Assembly: GCA_002368955.1 (NCBI GenBank)
Contig: DFDY01000087.1
Location: 211-33,306 of the forward strand
DNA: 33,096 nt
Direction of reading: 5' to 3'
Source of the DNA: Bacteroidales bacterium UBA3816
GTDB taxonomy: Bacteria > Bacteroidota > Bacteroidia > Bacteroidales > P3
Positions within the stretch are counted from its first letter, which is position 1. Every line of letters begins with the position of its first letter. Below are positions 1 through 7,373 of this stretch, piece by piece. The notes under the pieces are model-generated. The model was not told where the DNA came from, searched no databases, and saw only the letters and a program-made list of their open reading frames with translations. The position numbers were made by a program, and so were the translations under genes.

Positions 1-11
1 TGTAGGGGTAT

Positions 12-77
12 CTCAATTCTCAATTCTCAATTCTTAACTCTCAATTCTCAACTCTCAATTCTCAATTCTCAACTCTC
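12..77. repeat. Heptad tandem repeat (CTCAAYT), about nine units
   Basis: The sequence is an imperfect tandem of the 7-mer CTCAATT/CTCAACT with one CTTAACT variant. It ends two bases before the parE stop codon, so it lies immediately 3' of parE. The same kind of heptad occurs at 16531-16635 (opposite strand sense) and 18221-18392. It is AT/CT-rich and has no coding signal. The left end of the array is close to the window edge, so its full length is not certain. Confidence 0.9.
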
Positions 78-78
78 G

Positions 79-2004
79 CTAGGCCACCACGATGCTCTCG
101 TCGTCCTCCACACGAAGGTTTTTCATGATAAATTCGCGTCGGTCGGCGGTGTTCTGACCCATGTAGAAGCGCAGCACCCCGTTGGTGTCGAAGTCCTTGT
201 GCAAGATGACGGGGTCGAGGCGCATGTCCTGGTTGATGAAGCCCTTGAACTCGTCGGGCGAGATTTCGCCCAGACCTTTGAATCGGGTGATTTCGGCGTT
301 GGAGGTGCTGTTGATGGCCGCAATGCGCTCCTCGTCGCTGTAGCAGTAGGTGGTCTTCTGCTTGTTACGGACACGGAATAGTGGCGTTTGCAGGATGTAG
401 ACATGCCCTTGGCGCACCAGGTCGGGGTAGAACCGCAGGAAGAAGGTGAGCAGCAGCAGGCGAATGTGCATGCCGTCCACATCGGCATCGGTGGCTATGA
501 CCACATTGTTGTAGCGCAGGTTCTCCATGCCGTCGTCTATGTCGAGGGCGTTGTGCAGCAGGTTGAGCTCCTCGTTCTTGTACACTTCGGCCTTGCCCAC
601 CGAGACGGTGTTGAGGGGTTTGCCTCGCAGGCTGAAGACGGCTTGGGTCTCCACGTCGCGGCTTTTGGTGATGCTGCCGCTGGCCGAGAGGCCCTCGGTG
701 ATGAAGATGGTGCTTTCGAGGCGTCGCGAGTGGTTGCTGTTGTAGTGGACATGGCAGTCGCGCAGCTTGCTGTTGTTGAGGCTGGCTTTCTTGGTGCTCT
801 CCTTGGCCAACTTCTTGATGCCGGCAATCTCTTTGCGCTCCTTTTCGTTGCGCTGTATTTTCTCCAGAAGTACCTCGGCGGTGTCGGAGTGCATGTGCAG
901 GTAGTTGTCCAGGTGGCGTTTGAGAATGTCTAGCACGTAGGTCTTGAGAAACGGGCTGTCGTTGGTGCCGTCCTGCTTGTTGGGGGCCAGGTGGGTGGAG
1001 CCCAGCTTGGTCTTGGTCTGGGCCTCGAAGACGGGTTCCTGAATGCGGATGCAGAGGGCGCAGACCAGCCCCTGCCGGATGTCCTCGGGGGCAAATTCCT
1101 TTTTGTTGTAGAAGTCTTTCACCACGCGGGCGTAGCCCTCGCGGAAGGCACTCTGGTGGGTGCCGCCCTCGGTGGTGTGCTGGCCGTTGACGAAGCTGTA
1201 GTAGTAGTCGCTGCTCTGACCGTTGACATGGGTGAAGGCGGCTTCGAAGTCCTCGTCCTTGATGTGGATGATGGGGTAGAGGGGTTGCCCCTCCATATTG
1301 TGCTCCAGCAGGTCCAGCAGGCCATTTTTGGAGTAGTAGCGTTTGTCGTTGTAGTAAAAGGTGAGGCCGCGGTTGAGGTAGCAGTAGTTCCACACGCGCC
1401 GCTCCACATACTCGTTGAGGAAGTGGAAGTTGCCGAAGAGCTTGCTGTCGGGGACGAACTCCACCAGTGTGCCGGTGGCCATGAAGGGGTCGTCGGCGGT
1501 GTAGGGCTCGATGCCGCTGTCGCGGGTGAGCTTGCCTTCGCAGAACTCTGCCCAGCGGGTCTTGCCTTCGCGGAAGGACTGCACGCGGAAGTAGCTGGAG
1601 AGGGCGTTGACGGCCTTGGTACCCACGCCATTGAGGCCCACGCTCTTTTGGAAGACTTTGCTGTCGTATTTGGCACCGGTGTTGAGTTTGCTGACGGCCT
1701 CCACCATCTTGCCCAAGGGGATGCCGCGGCCGTAGTCGCGGATGGAGACTTTGCGCTCGGCAAAGTTGATGGACATCTCAATGCGTTTGCCAAAGCCGGA
1801 GGTGAACTCGTCGATGGCGTTGTCAATGACCTCTTTGATGAGGACGTAGATGCCGTCGTCGTGAGAGGAGCCGTCGCCCAGCTTGCCGATGTACATGCCC
1901 GGGCGCAGCCGGATGTGCTCCATGTCTTCGAGGTGGATGATGCTGTCGTCGCCGTAGTCGGCTGCGGTGTTCAGTGGCAGGTTGTTGTCTTCTTCGGTGG
2001 CCAT
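79..2004 (-). CDS. parE: DNA topoisomerase IV subunit B (ParE)
   Basis: This is the ATPase subunit of topoisomerase IV, which decatenates daughter chromosomes together with ParC. The 641-residue product shows the GHKL ATPase features: RPGMYIG at about 34-40, EVIDNAIDE with the Mg-binding Asn62, and GVGTKAVNALS. The TOPRIM domain has EGLSASGS with Glu437 and DADVDG at 506-511. RFKGLGEIS follows near the C-terminus. Length and the short C-terminal end fit ParE better than GyrB, though this rests on resemblance. The frame can be extended upstream to 2112, but I chose ATG at 2002-2004 because a TACTTTTG -7 box lies at 2027-2034 and would place the transcript start downstream of the longer start. 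parC is not in the window. Confidence 0.93.
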   Translation of the reverse strand: MATEEDNNLPLNTAADYGDDSIIHLEDMEHIRLRPGMYIGKLGDGSSHDDGIYVLIKEVIDNAIDEFTSGFGKRIEMSINFAERKVSIRDYGRGIPLGKMVEAVSKLNTGAKYDSKVFQKSVGLNGVGTKAVNALSSYFRVQSFREGKTRWAEFCEGKLTRDSGIEPYTADDPFMATGTLVEFVPDSKLFGNFHFLNEYVERRVWNYCYLNRGLTFYYNDKRYYSKNGLLDLLEHNMEGQPLYPIIHIKDEDFEAAFTHVNGQSSDYYYSFVNGQHTTEGGTHQSAFREGYARVVKDFYNKKEFAPEDIRQGLVCALCIRIQEPVFEAQTKTKLGSTHLAPNKQDGTNDSPFLKTYVLDILKRHLDNYLHMHSDTAEVLLEKIQRNEKERKEIAGIKKLAKESTKKASLNNSKLRDCHVHYNSNHSRRLESTIFITEGLSASGSITKSRDVETQAVFSLRGKPLNTVSVGKAEVYKNEELNLLHNALDIDDGMENLRYNNVVIATDADVDGMHIRLLLLTFFLRFYPDLVRQGHVYILQTPLFRVRNKQKTTYCYSDEERIAAINSTSNAEITRFKGLGEISPDEFKGFINQDMRLDPVILHKDFDTNGVLRFYMGQNTADRREFIMKNLRVEDDESIVVA

Positions 2005-2026
2005 AATGTGCTTTTTTTTGAAACTG

Positions 2027-2034
2027 CAAAAGTA
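2027..2034 (-). promoter_or_regulatory. Promoter -7 box for parE
   Basis: On the minus strand the sequence reads TACTTTTG followed by CA, matching the Bacteroidota -7 consensus TAnnTTTG. The predicted transcript would start around 2020, leaving a leader of about 16 bases before ATG at 2004. A TTTG lies only 12 bases further upstream (2047-2050), closer than the usual 19, so the -33 element is weak. Confidence 0.6.
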
Positions 2035-2469
2035 CAAAAAAAAATCCAAATAGCGTGTTTTTGCCCCCTGCACAGTGCCCGCATACGGCCATATGGAGCT
2101 TGCCTGGGTCACGGTTGGGGCGGATCACCGTCGAATCCTCCCCACATTCTCCTCGTTACCTATTCGTTATTGCTTCGTTTTAGAAGCGGGTAGGATGTGT
2201 GATGAGTGAGCGGGAGGTGCATTGTGGTTGAGTCGGGGACGAAATGGCGGGGGTGGAGTAGGAGGGCTGGTGGGCTATGTATCTGAAGTGGTCTGACTAC
2301 GACATCCTCGAACATCAGCACAAACTTAACCGAAGACCAAGAAAAAAAGTAGACTTTGAATTGCCATATCGGAAATATTATCTCTCTTTGCATTCACAAG
2401 TTGCGTTTTGGTCTGGAACCTATTGGAGGATTTTTTTTGCAATTATTTTATTATTCCAGAATAAAATCG
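2035..2469. other. Intergenic region between divergent parE and oxidoreductase operon
   Basis: About 430 bases with no convincing gene. Short frames exist on both strands (2160-2393 minus, 2277-2516 plus) but show no recognisable motif, no ribosome-binding context and no similarity that I know. The left half is GC-rich and the right half AT-rich. It contains the divergent promoters at its two ends and otherwise nothing I can name. Confidence 0.6.
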
Positions 2470-2477
2470 TATCTTTG
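2470..2477 (+). promoter_or_regulatory. Promoter -7 box for the 2-oxoacid oxidoreductase operon
   Basis: TATCTTTG followed by CA matches the Bacteroidota -7 consensus exactly. The first gene of the operon starts 57 bases downstream, giving a leader of about 50 bases. No TTTG is found at the ideal 19-base spacing; the nearest one upstream is at 2436-2439, which is too far. Confidence 0.65.
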
Positions 2478-2534
2478 CAAATTGGATTTTTGAACGAAAA
2501 GTACATTAATTATTAATCACATAAAACTAATACT

Positions 2535-2753
2535 ATGGCATTTAAAGGACAAATCGTAATCGATACCGAGCATTGTAAGGGATGCGGTGTTTGCATAGAA
2601 GCATGCCCCATGCATTGCATTGAGATATCGAAGAATGTAAACAGTAAGGGTTATAACTACACCCACACTGTAAACGACAAATGCATCGGTTGCGCCAGCT
2701 GCGCCATCGTTTGCCCTGACGGCGTCATCTCCGTCTACAAAGTCAAATGTTAA
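2535..2753 (+). CDS. 2-oxoacid:ferredoxin oxidoreductase, delta (ferredoxin-like) subunit
   Basis: A 72-residue protein with two classical [4Fe-4S] cluster motifs: CKGCGVCIEACP near 14-25 and CIGCASCAIVCP near 50-61. As the delta subunit it passes electrons from the thiamine-diphosphate centre of the complex to free ferredoxin. It is the first gene of a four-gene operon (delta, alpha, beta, gamma), 21 bases ahead of the alpha subunit. The size and operon position match the KorD/VorD/PorD-type subunit of four-subunit 2-oxoacid oxidoreductases. The ATG at 2535 directly precedes the conserved start of the domain, so the start is well supported. Confidence 0.92.
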   Translation: MAFKGQIVIDTEHCKGCGVCIEACPMHCIEISKNVNSKGYNYTHTVNDKCIGCASCAIVCPDGVISVYKVKC

Positions 2754-2774
2754 ACAAGTAAAAGAAAGATAAAC

Positions 2775-3857
2775 ATGGCAAAAGAACTGAAATTAATGAA
2801 GGGCAATGAGGCTATTGCTCGCGCTATGATTGCCAGCGGTACGGACGGCTACTTCGGCTATCCTATCACTCCGCAGTCTGAAGTTATGGAAACTCTGATG
2901 GCCGAAAAACCTTGGGAAACTACCGGAATGGTCGTTCTGCAGGCCGAGTCCGAGCTGGCTTCCATCAATATGGTTTACGGTGGTGCCGCTACTGGTAAGA
3001 AGGTTGCCACCTCTTCTTCCTCTCCCGGAATTTCGCTGATGCAGGAGGGCCTCACCTACCTCGCTGGTGCCGAAATCCCCTGTGTCATCATGAACGCTAT
3101 GCGTGGCGGCCCCGGCCTGGGTACCATCCAGCCCGCTCAGTCCGACTATTTCCAGAGCGTTAAGGGCGGCGGACACGGCGACTACCAGCTCTACACTATC
3201 GCTCCCTCCAGCGTGCAGGAGATGTATGACTTCGTCTTCGACGCTTGGGACATCGCTTTCAAATATCGCAACCCTGTGCTGATTCTCACCGACGGTGCTA
3301 TCGGCCAGTGCATGGAGAAATGCTACACCCGCGACTACATCCCCCGTTGGACCGAGGAGGAGCGCCGTCAGCATGCTCCTTGGGGCACCTGGGGCAAACC
3401 CGCTACCCGTAGCCACAACATCATCACTTCCCTCGAACTCGAAAGCTCCCGTCAGGAGGTCTTCAACCAGAAGCTCCAGGCCAAGTATCGCGAGATGGAG
3501 GAGAAGGAAGTCCGCTTCGAGGCCCTCAACTGCGAGGATGCCGACTACATCTTTGTCGCCTACGGCACCTCTGCCCGTATCTGCATGAAGAGCATGGAGC
3601 TGGCTCGCGCCAAGGGATTGAAGGTTGGTCTGCTCCGTCTGATCACCCTCTATCCTTTCCCCAAGAAACAGATTGCCGAGCTGGCCAAGAAGGTCAAAGG
3701 TATGCTCTGCGTGGAGATGAGCGCCGGTCAGATGATTGAGGACGTGAAGCTCGCCGCTAACTGCAGCATCCCCATCGAGCACTACGGCCGTTTCGGCGGT
3801 ATCATCCCCACACCCGAGGAAGTTCTCGAGGCAATGGAAAAGGAAATTATAAAATAA
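2775..3857 (+). CDS. vorB: 2-oxoacid:ferredoxin oxidoreductase alpha subunit (VorB-like)
   Basis: A 360-residue alpha subunit containing the pyrimidine-binding (PYR) domain of the thiamine-diphosphate enzyme and the transketolase C-terminal-like domain. The conserved YPITPQSEVMETL near residues 29-41 carries the substrate/CoA-binding Thr of this family. The GGPGLGTIQPAQSDYF stretch near 112-127 is typical. The N-terminal region resembles proteins annotated VorB, the subunit for branched-chain 2-oxoacids such as 3-methyl-2-oxobutanoate. The related Kor enzyme acts on 2-oxoglutarate, and substrate choice cannot be settled from sequence alone. The complex oxidatively decarboxylates 2-oxoacids to acyl-CoA and reduces ferredoxin, or runs in reverse for amino-acid synthesis in anaerobes. 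Confidence 0.9.
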   Translation: MAKELKLMKGNEAIARAMIASGTDGYFGYPITPQSEVMETLMAEKPWETTGMVVLQAESELASINMVYGGAATGKKVATSSSSPGISLMQEGLTYLAGAEIPCVIMNAMRGGPGLGTIQPAQSDYFQSVKGGGHGDYQLYTIAPSSVQEMYDFVFDAWDIAFKYRNPVLILTDGAIGQCMEKCYTRDYIPRWTEEERRQHAPWGTWGKPATRSHNIITSLELESSRQEVFNQKLQAKYREMEEKEVRFEALNCEDADYIFVAYGTSARICMKSMELARAKGLKVGLLRLITLYPFPKKQIAELAKKVKGMLCVEMSAGQMIEDVKLAANCSIPIEHYGRFGGIIPTPEEVLEAMEKEIIK

Positions 3858-3933
3858 ATAATGCTTGGGCAAGGGAGCCCGCGAAATACTTCTTTCTGCC
3901 CGCTCTTGTGCCCAACGTCCAAATTTGAATTAT

Positions 3934-4764
<831 letters not shown>

Positions 4765-4784
4765 TAATAAAACATCTTAATATC

Positions 4785-5336
4785 ATGACAGAAGAATTAA
4801 TTATCGCCGGTTTTGGTGGCCAGGGTGTCCTCTCCATGGGCAAAATCCTTGCCTATTCTGGCGTTATGGAAGATAAAGAAGTCAGCTGGATGCCCTCCTA
4901 TGGTCCTGAGCAGCGTGGTGGTACCTCCAACGTTACCGTCATCATCAGCGACGAGCGCATCTGCTCCCCCATCATCAGCAAATACGACACCGCCATCGTC
5001 CTCAACCAGCAGTCTTTGGACAAATTCGAGAGCACTGTGAAGCCCGGCGGTCTGCTGATTTACGACCCCAACGGAATTACCCACGAGCCCACTCGTAAGG
5101 ACATCAACATCTATAAGATTGCCGCTACCGAGAAGGCTCAGGAAATGGGTATCTCCAAGGTTTTCAACATGGTTGTCCTCGGCGGTTTCCTCAAACTGAA
5201 ACCCATCGTTGGTTCCGAGTTCATCCACAAAGGTCTTGAGAAATCCCTGCCCGCCCGTCACCACAACCTCATCCCCCAGAATGAGGAAGCCATCGAGATT
5301 GGCAAGGGCCTTATCGAGGCTGTCCACACCTTGTAA
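4785..5336 (+). CDS. 2-oxoacid:ferredoxin oxidoreductase gamma subunit
   Basis: A 183-residue gamma subunit with the hallmark GFGGQGVLSMGKIL at residues 8-21, followed by SWMPSYGPEQRGGTSN near 34-49, both typical of the family. It completes the alpha-beta-gamma-delta complex encoded at 2535-5336 and stands 20 bases after the beta gene. A strong intrinsic terminator follows 30 bases downstream, so this is the last gene of the operon. Confidence 0.93.
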   Translation: MTEELIIAGFGGQGVLSMGKILAYSGVMEDKEVSWMPSYGPEQRGGTSNVTVIISDERICSPIISKYDTAIVLNQQSLDKFESTVKPGGLLIYDPNGITHEPTRKDINIYKIAATEKAQEMGISKVFNMVVLGGFLKLKPIVGSEFIHKGLEKSLPARHHNLIPQNEEAIEIGKGLIEAVHTL

Positions 5337-5365
5337 TCATTTTTGATTGGTTTTTTAGTAATTTT

Positions 5366-5397
5366 AGGCAGCTGCTTCGGTGGCTGCCTTTTTTTTT
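5366..5397 (+). terminator. Rho-independent terminator of the oxidoreductase operon
   Basis: A ten-base-pair stem (5366-5375 with 5380-5389, two G-U pairs) is closed by a C-UUCG-G tetraloop and followed by an uninterrupted T run to 5397. This is a textbook intrinsic terminator directly after the gamma-subunit gene. Confidence 0.9.
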
Positions 5398-5413
5398 GCC
5401 ACGGTTTGTTTTT

Positions 5414-5444
5414 TTTGTTATTTTGATTTTTTTTTGTATTTTTG
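5414..5444 (+). promoter_or_regulatory. Promoter of glmS
   Basis: TTTG at 5414-5417 is followed after exactly 19 bases by TATTTTTG at 5437-5444, a full match to the Bacteroidota -33/-7 pattern. The transcript would start about 60 bases before the glmS ATG. I see no convincing glmS ribozyme in the short leader. Confidence 0.8.
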
Positions 5445-5513
5445 CAGGTTGGTAATCGTATTAAATGGTTATCAAGAATTAAAGGTTATATAATTTAAAA
5501 TGAATGTATTATT

Positions 5514-7373
5514 ATGTGTGGAATAGTTGGTTATATCGGGGAACAGCAGGCTTACCCCATTTTGATTAAGGGTCTGCATCGTCTTGAATACCGTGGATAT
5601 GACAGTGCCGGAGTCTCACTCATCAGTGAAAACGGTGACTTGAATGTCTACAAGGCCAAAGGCAAAGTAGTTGCACTGGAAAATGGTTGCAAAGGTCAGG
5701 ACCTCACTGGCACCATCGGCATCGCCCACACCCGCTGGGCTACTCATGGCGAACCCAACCAAGTCAATGCTCATCCGCACTACTCTGAGTCGCGCAATCT
5801 GGCCCTAGTCCACAACGGCATCATTGAGAATTATAAGGCCCTGCGTACCGAGTTGGAAAACAACGGCATGACTTTCTGTAGTGAAACCGACACCGAGGTA
5901 TTGGTGCAGCTCATAGAGTATATGATGAAGAGTCACAATTGCGACCTTTTTGAAGGTGTGCAGTTGGCTCTCAAGAATGTCATTGGTGCCTACGCTATCG
6001 CCATTCTGGAGAAAAAGAATCCCGACCAGCTTGTATGTGCCCGCAAGGGTAGCCCGCTGGTCATTGGTGTGGCCAAGAAGTCCGATGGACATGTCGAATT
6101 TTTTCTCGGTTCCGATGCCACTCCCATCATCGAATATACCAATCAGGTGGTCTACCTCAAAGATGAGCAAATTGCCATCATGGATCGCAAGGGCCGTCTG
6201 GATATTGTCAACCTCTCTTCCGTCCACCAAACTCCCCAGTTGGACACTCTCCAGCTCAACCTCGACCAGATTGAGAAAGGCGGTTTCCCCCACTTTATGC
6301 TCAAAGAGATTTGGGAACAGCCCAACGCCCTCCGTACCTGCATCCGTGGCCGACTCAACCCTACGGACAAGGATGTCATCCTCAGCGGCGTGCTTGACCA
6401 TCAAGACCGTTTCCTCAACTGCCGCCGCATCATCATCTGCGCCTGTGGCACGTCATGGCATTCGGCCCTCATCGGCAAATACTTCATCGAAGAGGCCTGC
6501 CAGATACCTGTCGAAGTAGAGTATGCCTCCGAGTTCCGCTACCGCAATCCCGTCATCTTCCCCGACGATATTGTCATAGCCGTCTCCCAATCGGGCGAAA
6601 CTGCCGATACCCTGGCAGCCATTGAGCTGGCTAAAGAAAAAGGAGCTTTCCTTTACGGCGTTTGCAACGTGATTGGCTCCTCCATTCCCCGCGCCACCAA
6701 TAGCGGCACCTATCTGCACGTGGGTCCCGAAATCGGCGTGGCCTCCACCAAGGCTTTCACCGGACAGGTCATCACCCTCTCCATGTTGGGTCTGGCCATC
6801 GCCAAGGTGCGCAAGACTCTCTCCGATGATATGTTCCATATGTTGGTCGACGAACTCTATCAGATTCCCGACAAGATGCAGTGGACCCTTGAGAACAACA
6901 AGGGCATAGACAAGTTTGCCGAACGTTTCACCTATTGCAAGAACTTCCTCTACCTGGGCCGCGGCTACAACTATCCCGTTGCCCTCGAAGGAGCGCTCAA
7001 GCTTAAAGAAATCAGCTATATCCATGCCGAGGGCTATCCCGCTGCCGAGATGAAGCACGGTCCCATTGCCCTCGTCGACGAAGAGATGCCCGTTGTGGTT
7101 GTCGCTCCCAAGCACGGCATGTACGAGAAAGTGGTCAGCAATATTCAGGAAATCAAATCCCGTGGTGGCAAGATAATCTCGGTCATCACCGAGGGCGACA
7201 CCACCGTTAAGGAGATGAGTGACTACTATTTCACCATCCCCGACACCCGCGACTGCTATGTGCCTTTGCTGGCCGTCATCCCCCTGCAGCTGCTTTCCTA
7301 CTATGTGGCCGTCACCAAGGGCCGCAATGTCGACCAGCCGCGCAACCTTGCCAAGAGCGTAACAGTTGAGTAG
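5514..7373 (+). CDS. glmS: Glutamine--fructose-6-phosphate aminotransferase (isomerizing)
   Basis: The enzyme makes glucosamine-6-phosphate from fructose-6-phosphate and glutamine, the first step towards UDP-GlcNAc for peptidoglycan and lipopolysaccharide. The product begins MCGIVGYIG, so Cys2 becomes the N-terminal nucleophile of the glutaminase domain after Met removal. The motifs HTRWATHG and HNGIIENY follow. Two SIS sugar-isomerase domains carry CGTSWHSA, SQSGETADT and STKAFTGQ, and the C-terminus ends LAKSVTVE with the catalytic Lys614. At 619 residues it has the usual length. The stop overlaps the TTG start of the downstream helicase gene, so the two are probably co-transcribed. Confidence 0.97.
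   Translation: MCGIVGYIGEQQAYPILIKGLHRLEYRGYDSAGVSLISENGDLNVYKAKGKVVALENGCKGQDLTGTIGIAHTRWATHGEPNQVNAHPHYSESRNLALVHNGIIENYKALRTELENNGMTFCSETDTEVLVQLIEYMMKSHNCDLFEGVQLALKNVIGAYAIAILEKKNPDQLVCARKGSPLVIGVAKKSDGHVEFFLGSDATPIIEYTNQVVYLKDEQIAIMDRKGRLDIVNLSSVHQTPQLDTLQLNLDQIEKGGFPHFMLKEIWEQPNALRTCIRGRLNPTDKDVILSGVLDHQDRFLNCRRIIICACGTSWHSALIGKYFIEEACQIPVEVEYASEFRYRNPVIFPDDIVIAVSQSGETADTLAAIELAKEKGAFLYGVCNVIGSSIPRATNSGTYLHVGPEIGVASTKAFTGQVITLSMLGLAIAKVRKTLSDDMFHMLVDELYQIPDKMQWTLENNKGIDKFAERFTYCKNFLYLGRGYNYPVALEGALKLKEISYIHAEGYPAAEMKHGPIALVDEEMPVVVVAPKHGMYEKVVSNIQEIKSRGGKIISVITEGDTTVKEMSDYYFTIPDTRDCYVPLLAVIPLQLLSYYVAVTKGRNVDQPRNLAKSVTVE

Noticed and set aside
2120..2145. tRNA-like GTCGAATCC sequence
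   Set aside because: It resembles a T-loop, but no acceptor stem, anticodon arm or D-arm can be folded around it.
991..2193. 400-codon plus-strand ORF antisense to parE
   Set aside because: It is a shadow of a GC-rich gene, rich in Val/Ala/Gly, with no motif; parE has clear family signatures.
3865..3933. Longer N-terminus for the oxidoreductase beta subunit
   Set aside because: The added 23 residues are unlike the family and the conserved sequence begins at ATG 3934.
5445..5513. glmS ribozyme or riboswitch in the glmS leader
   Set aside because: The leader is only about 60 bases and AT-rich, too short and without the conserved core.
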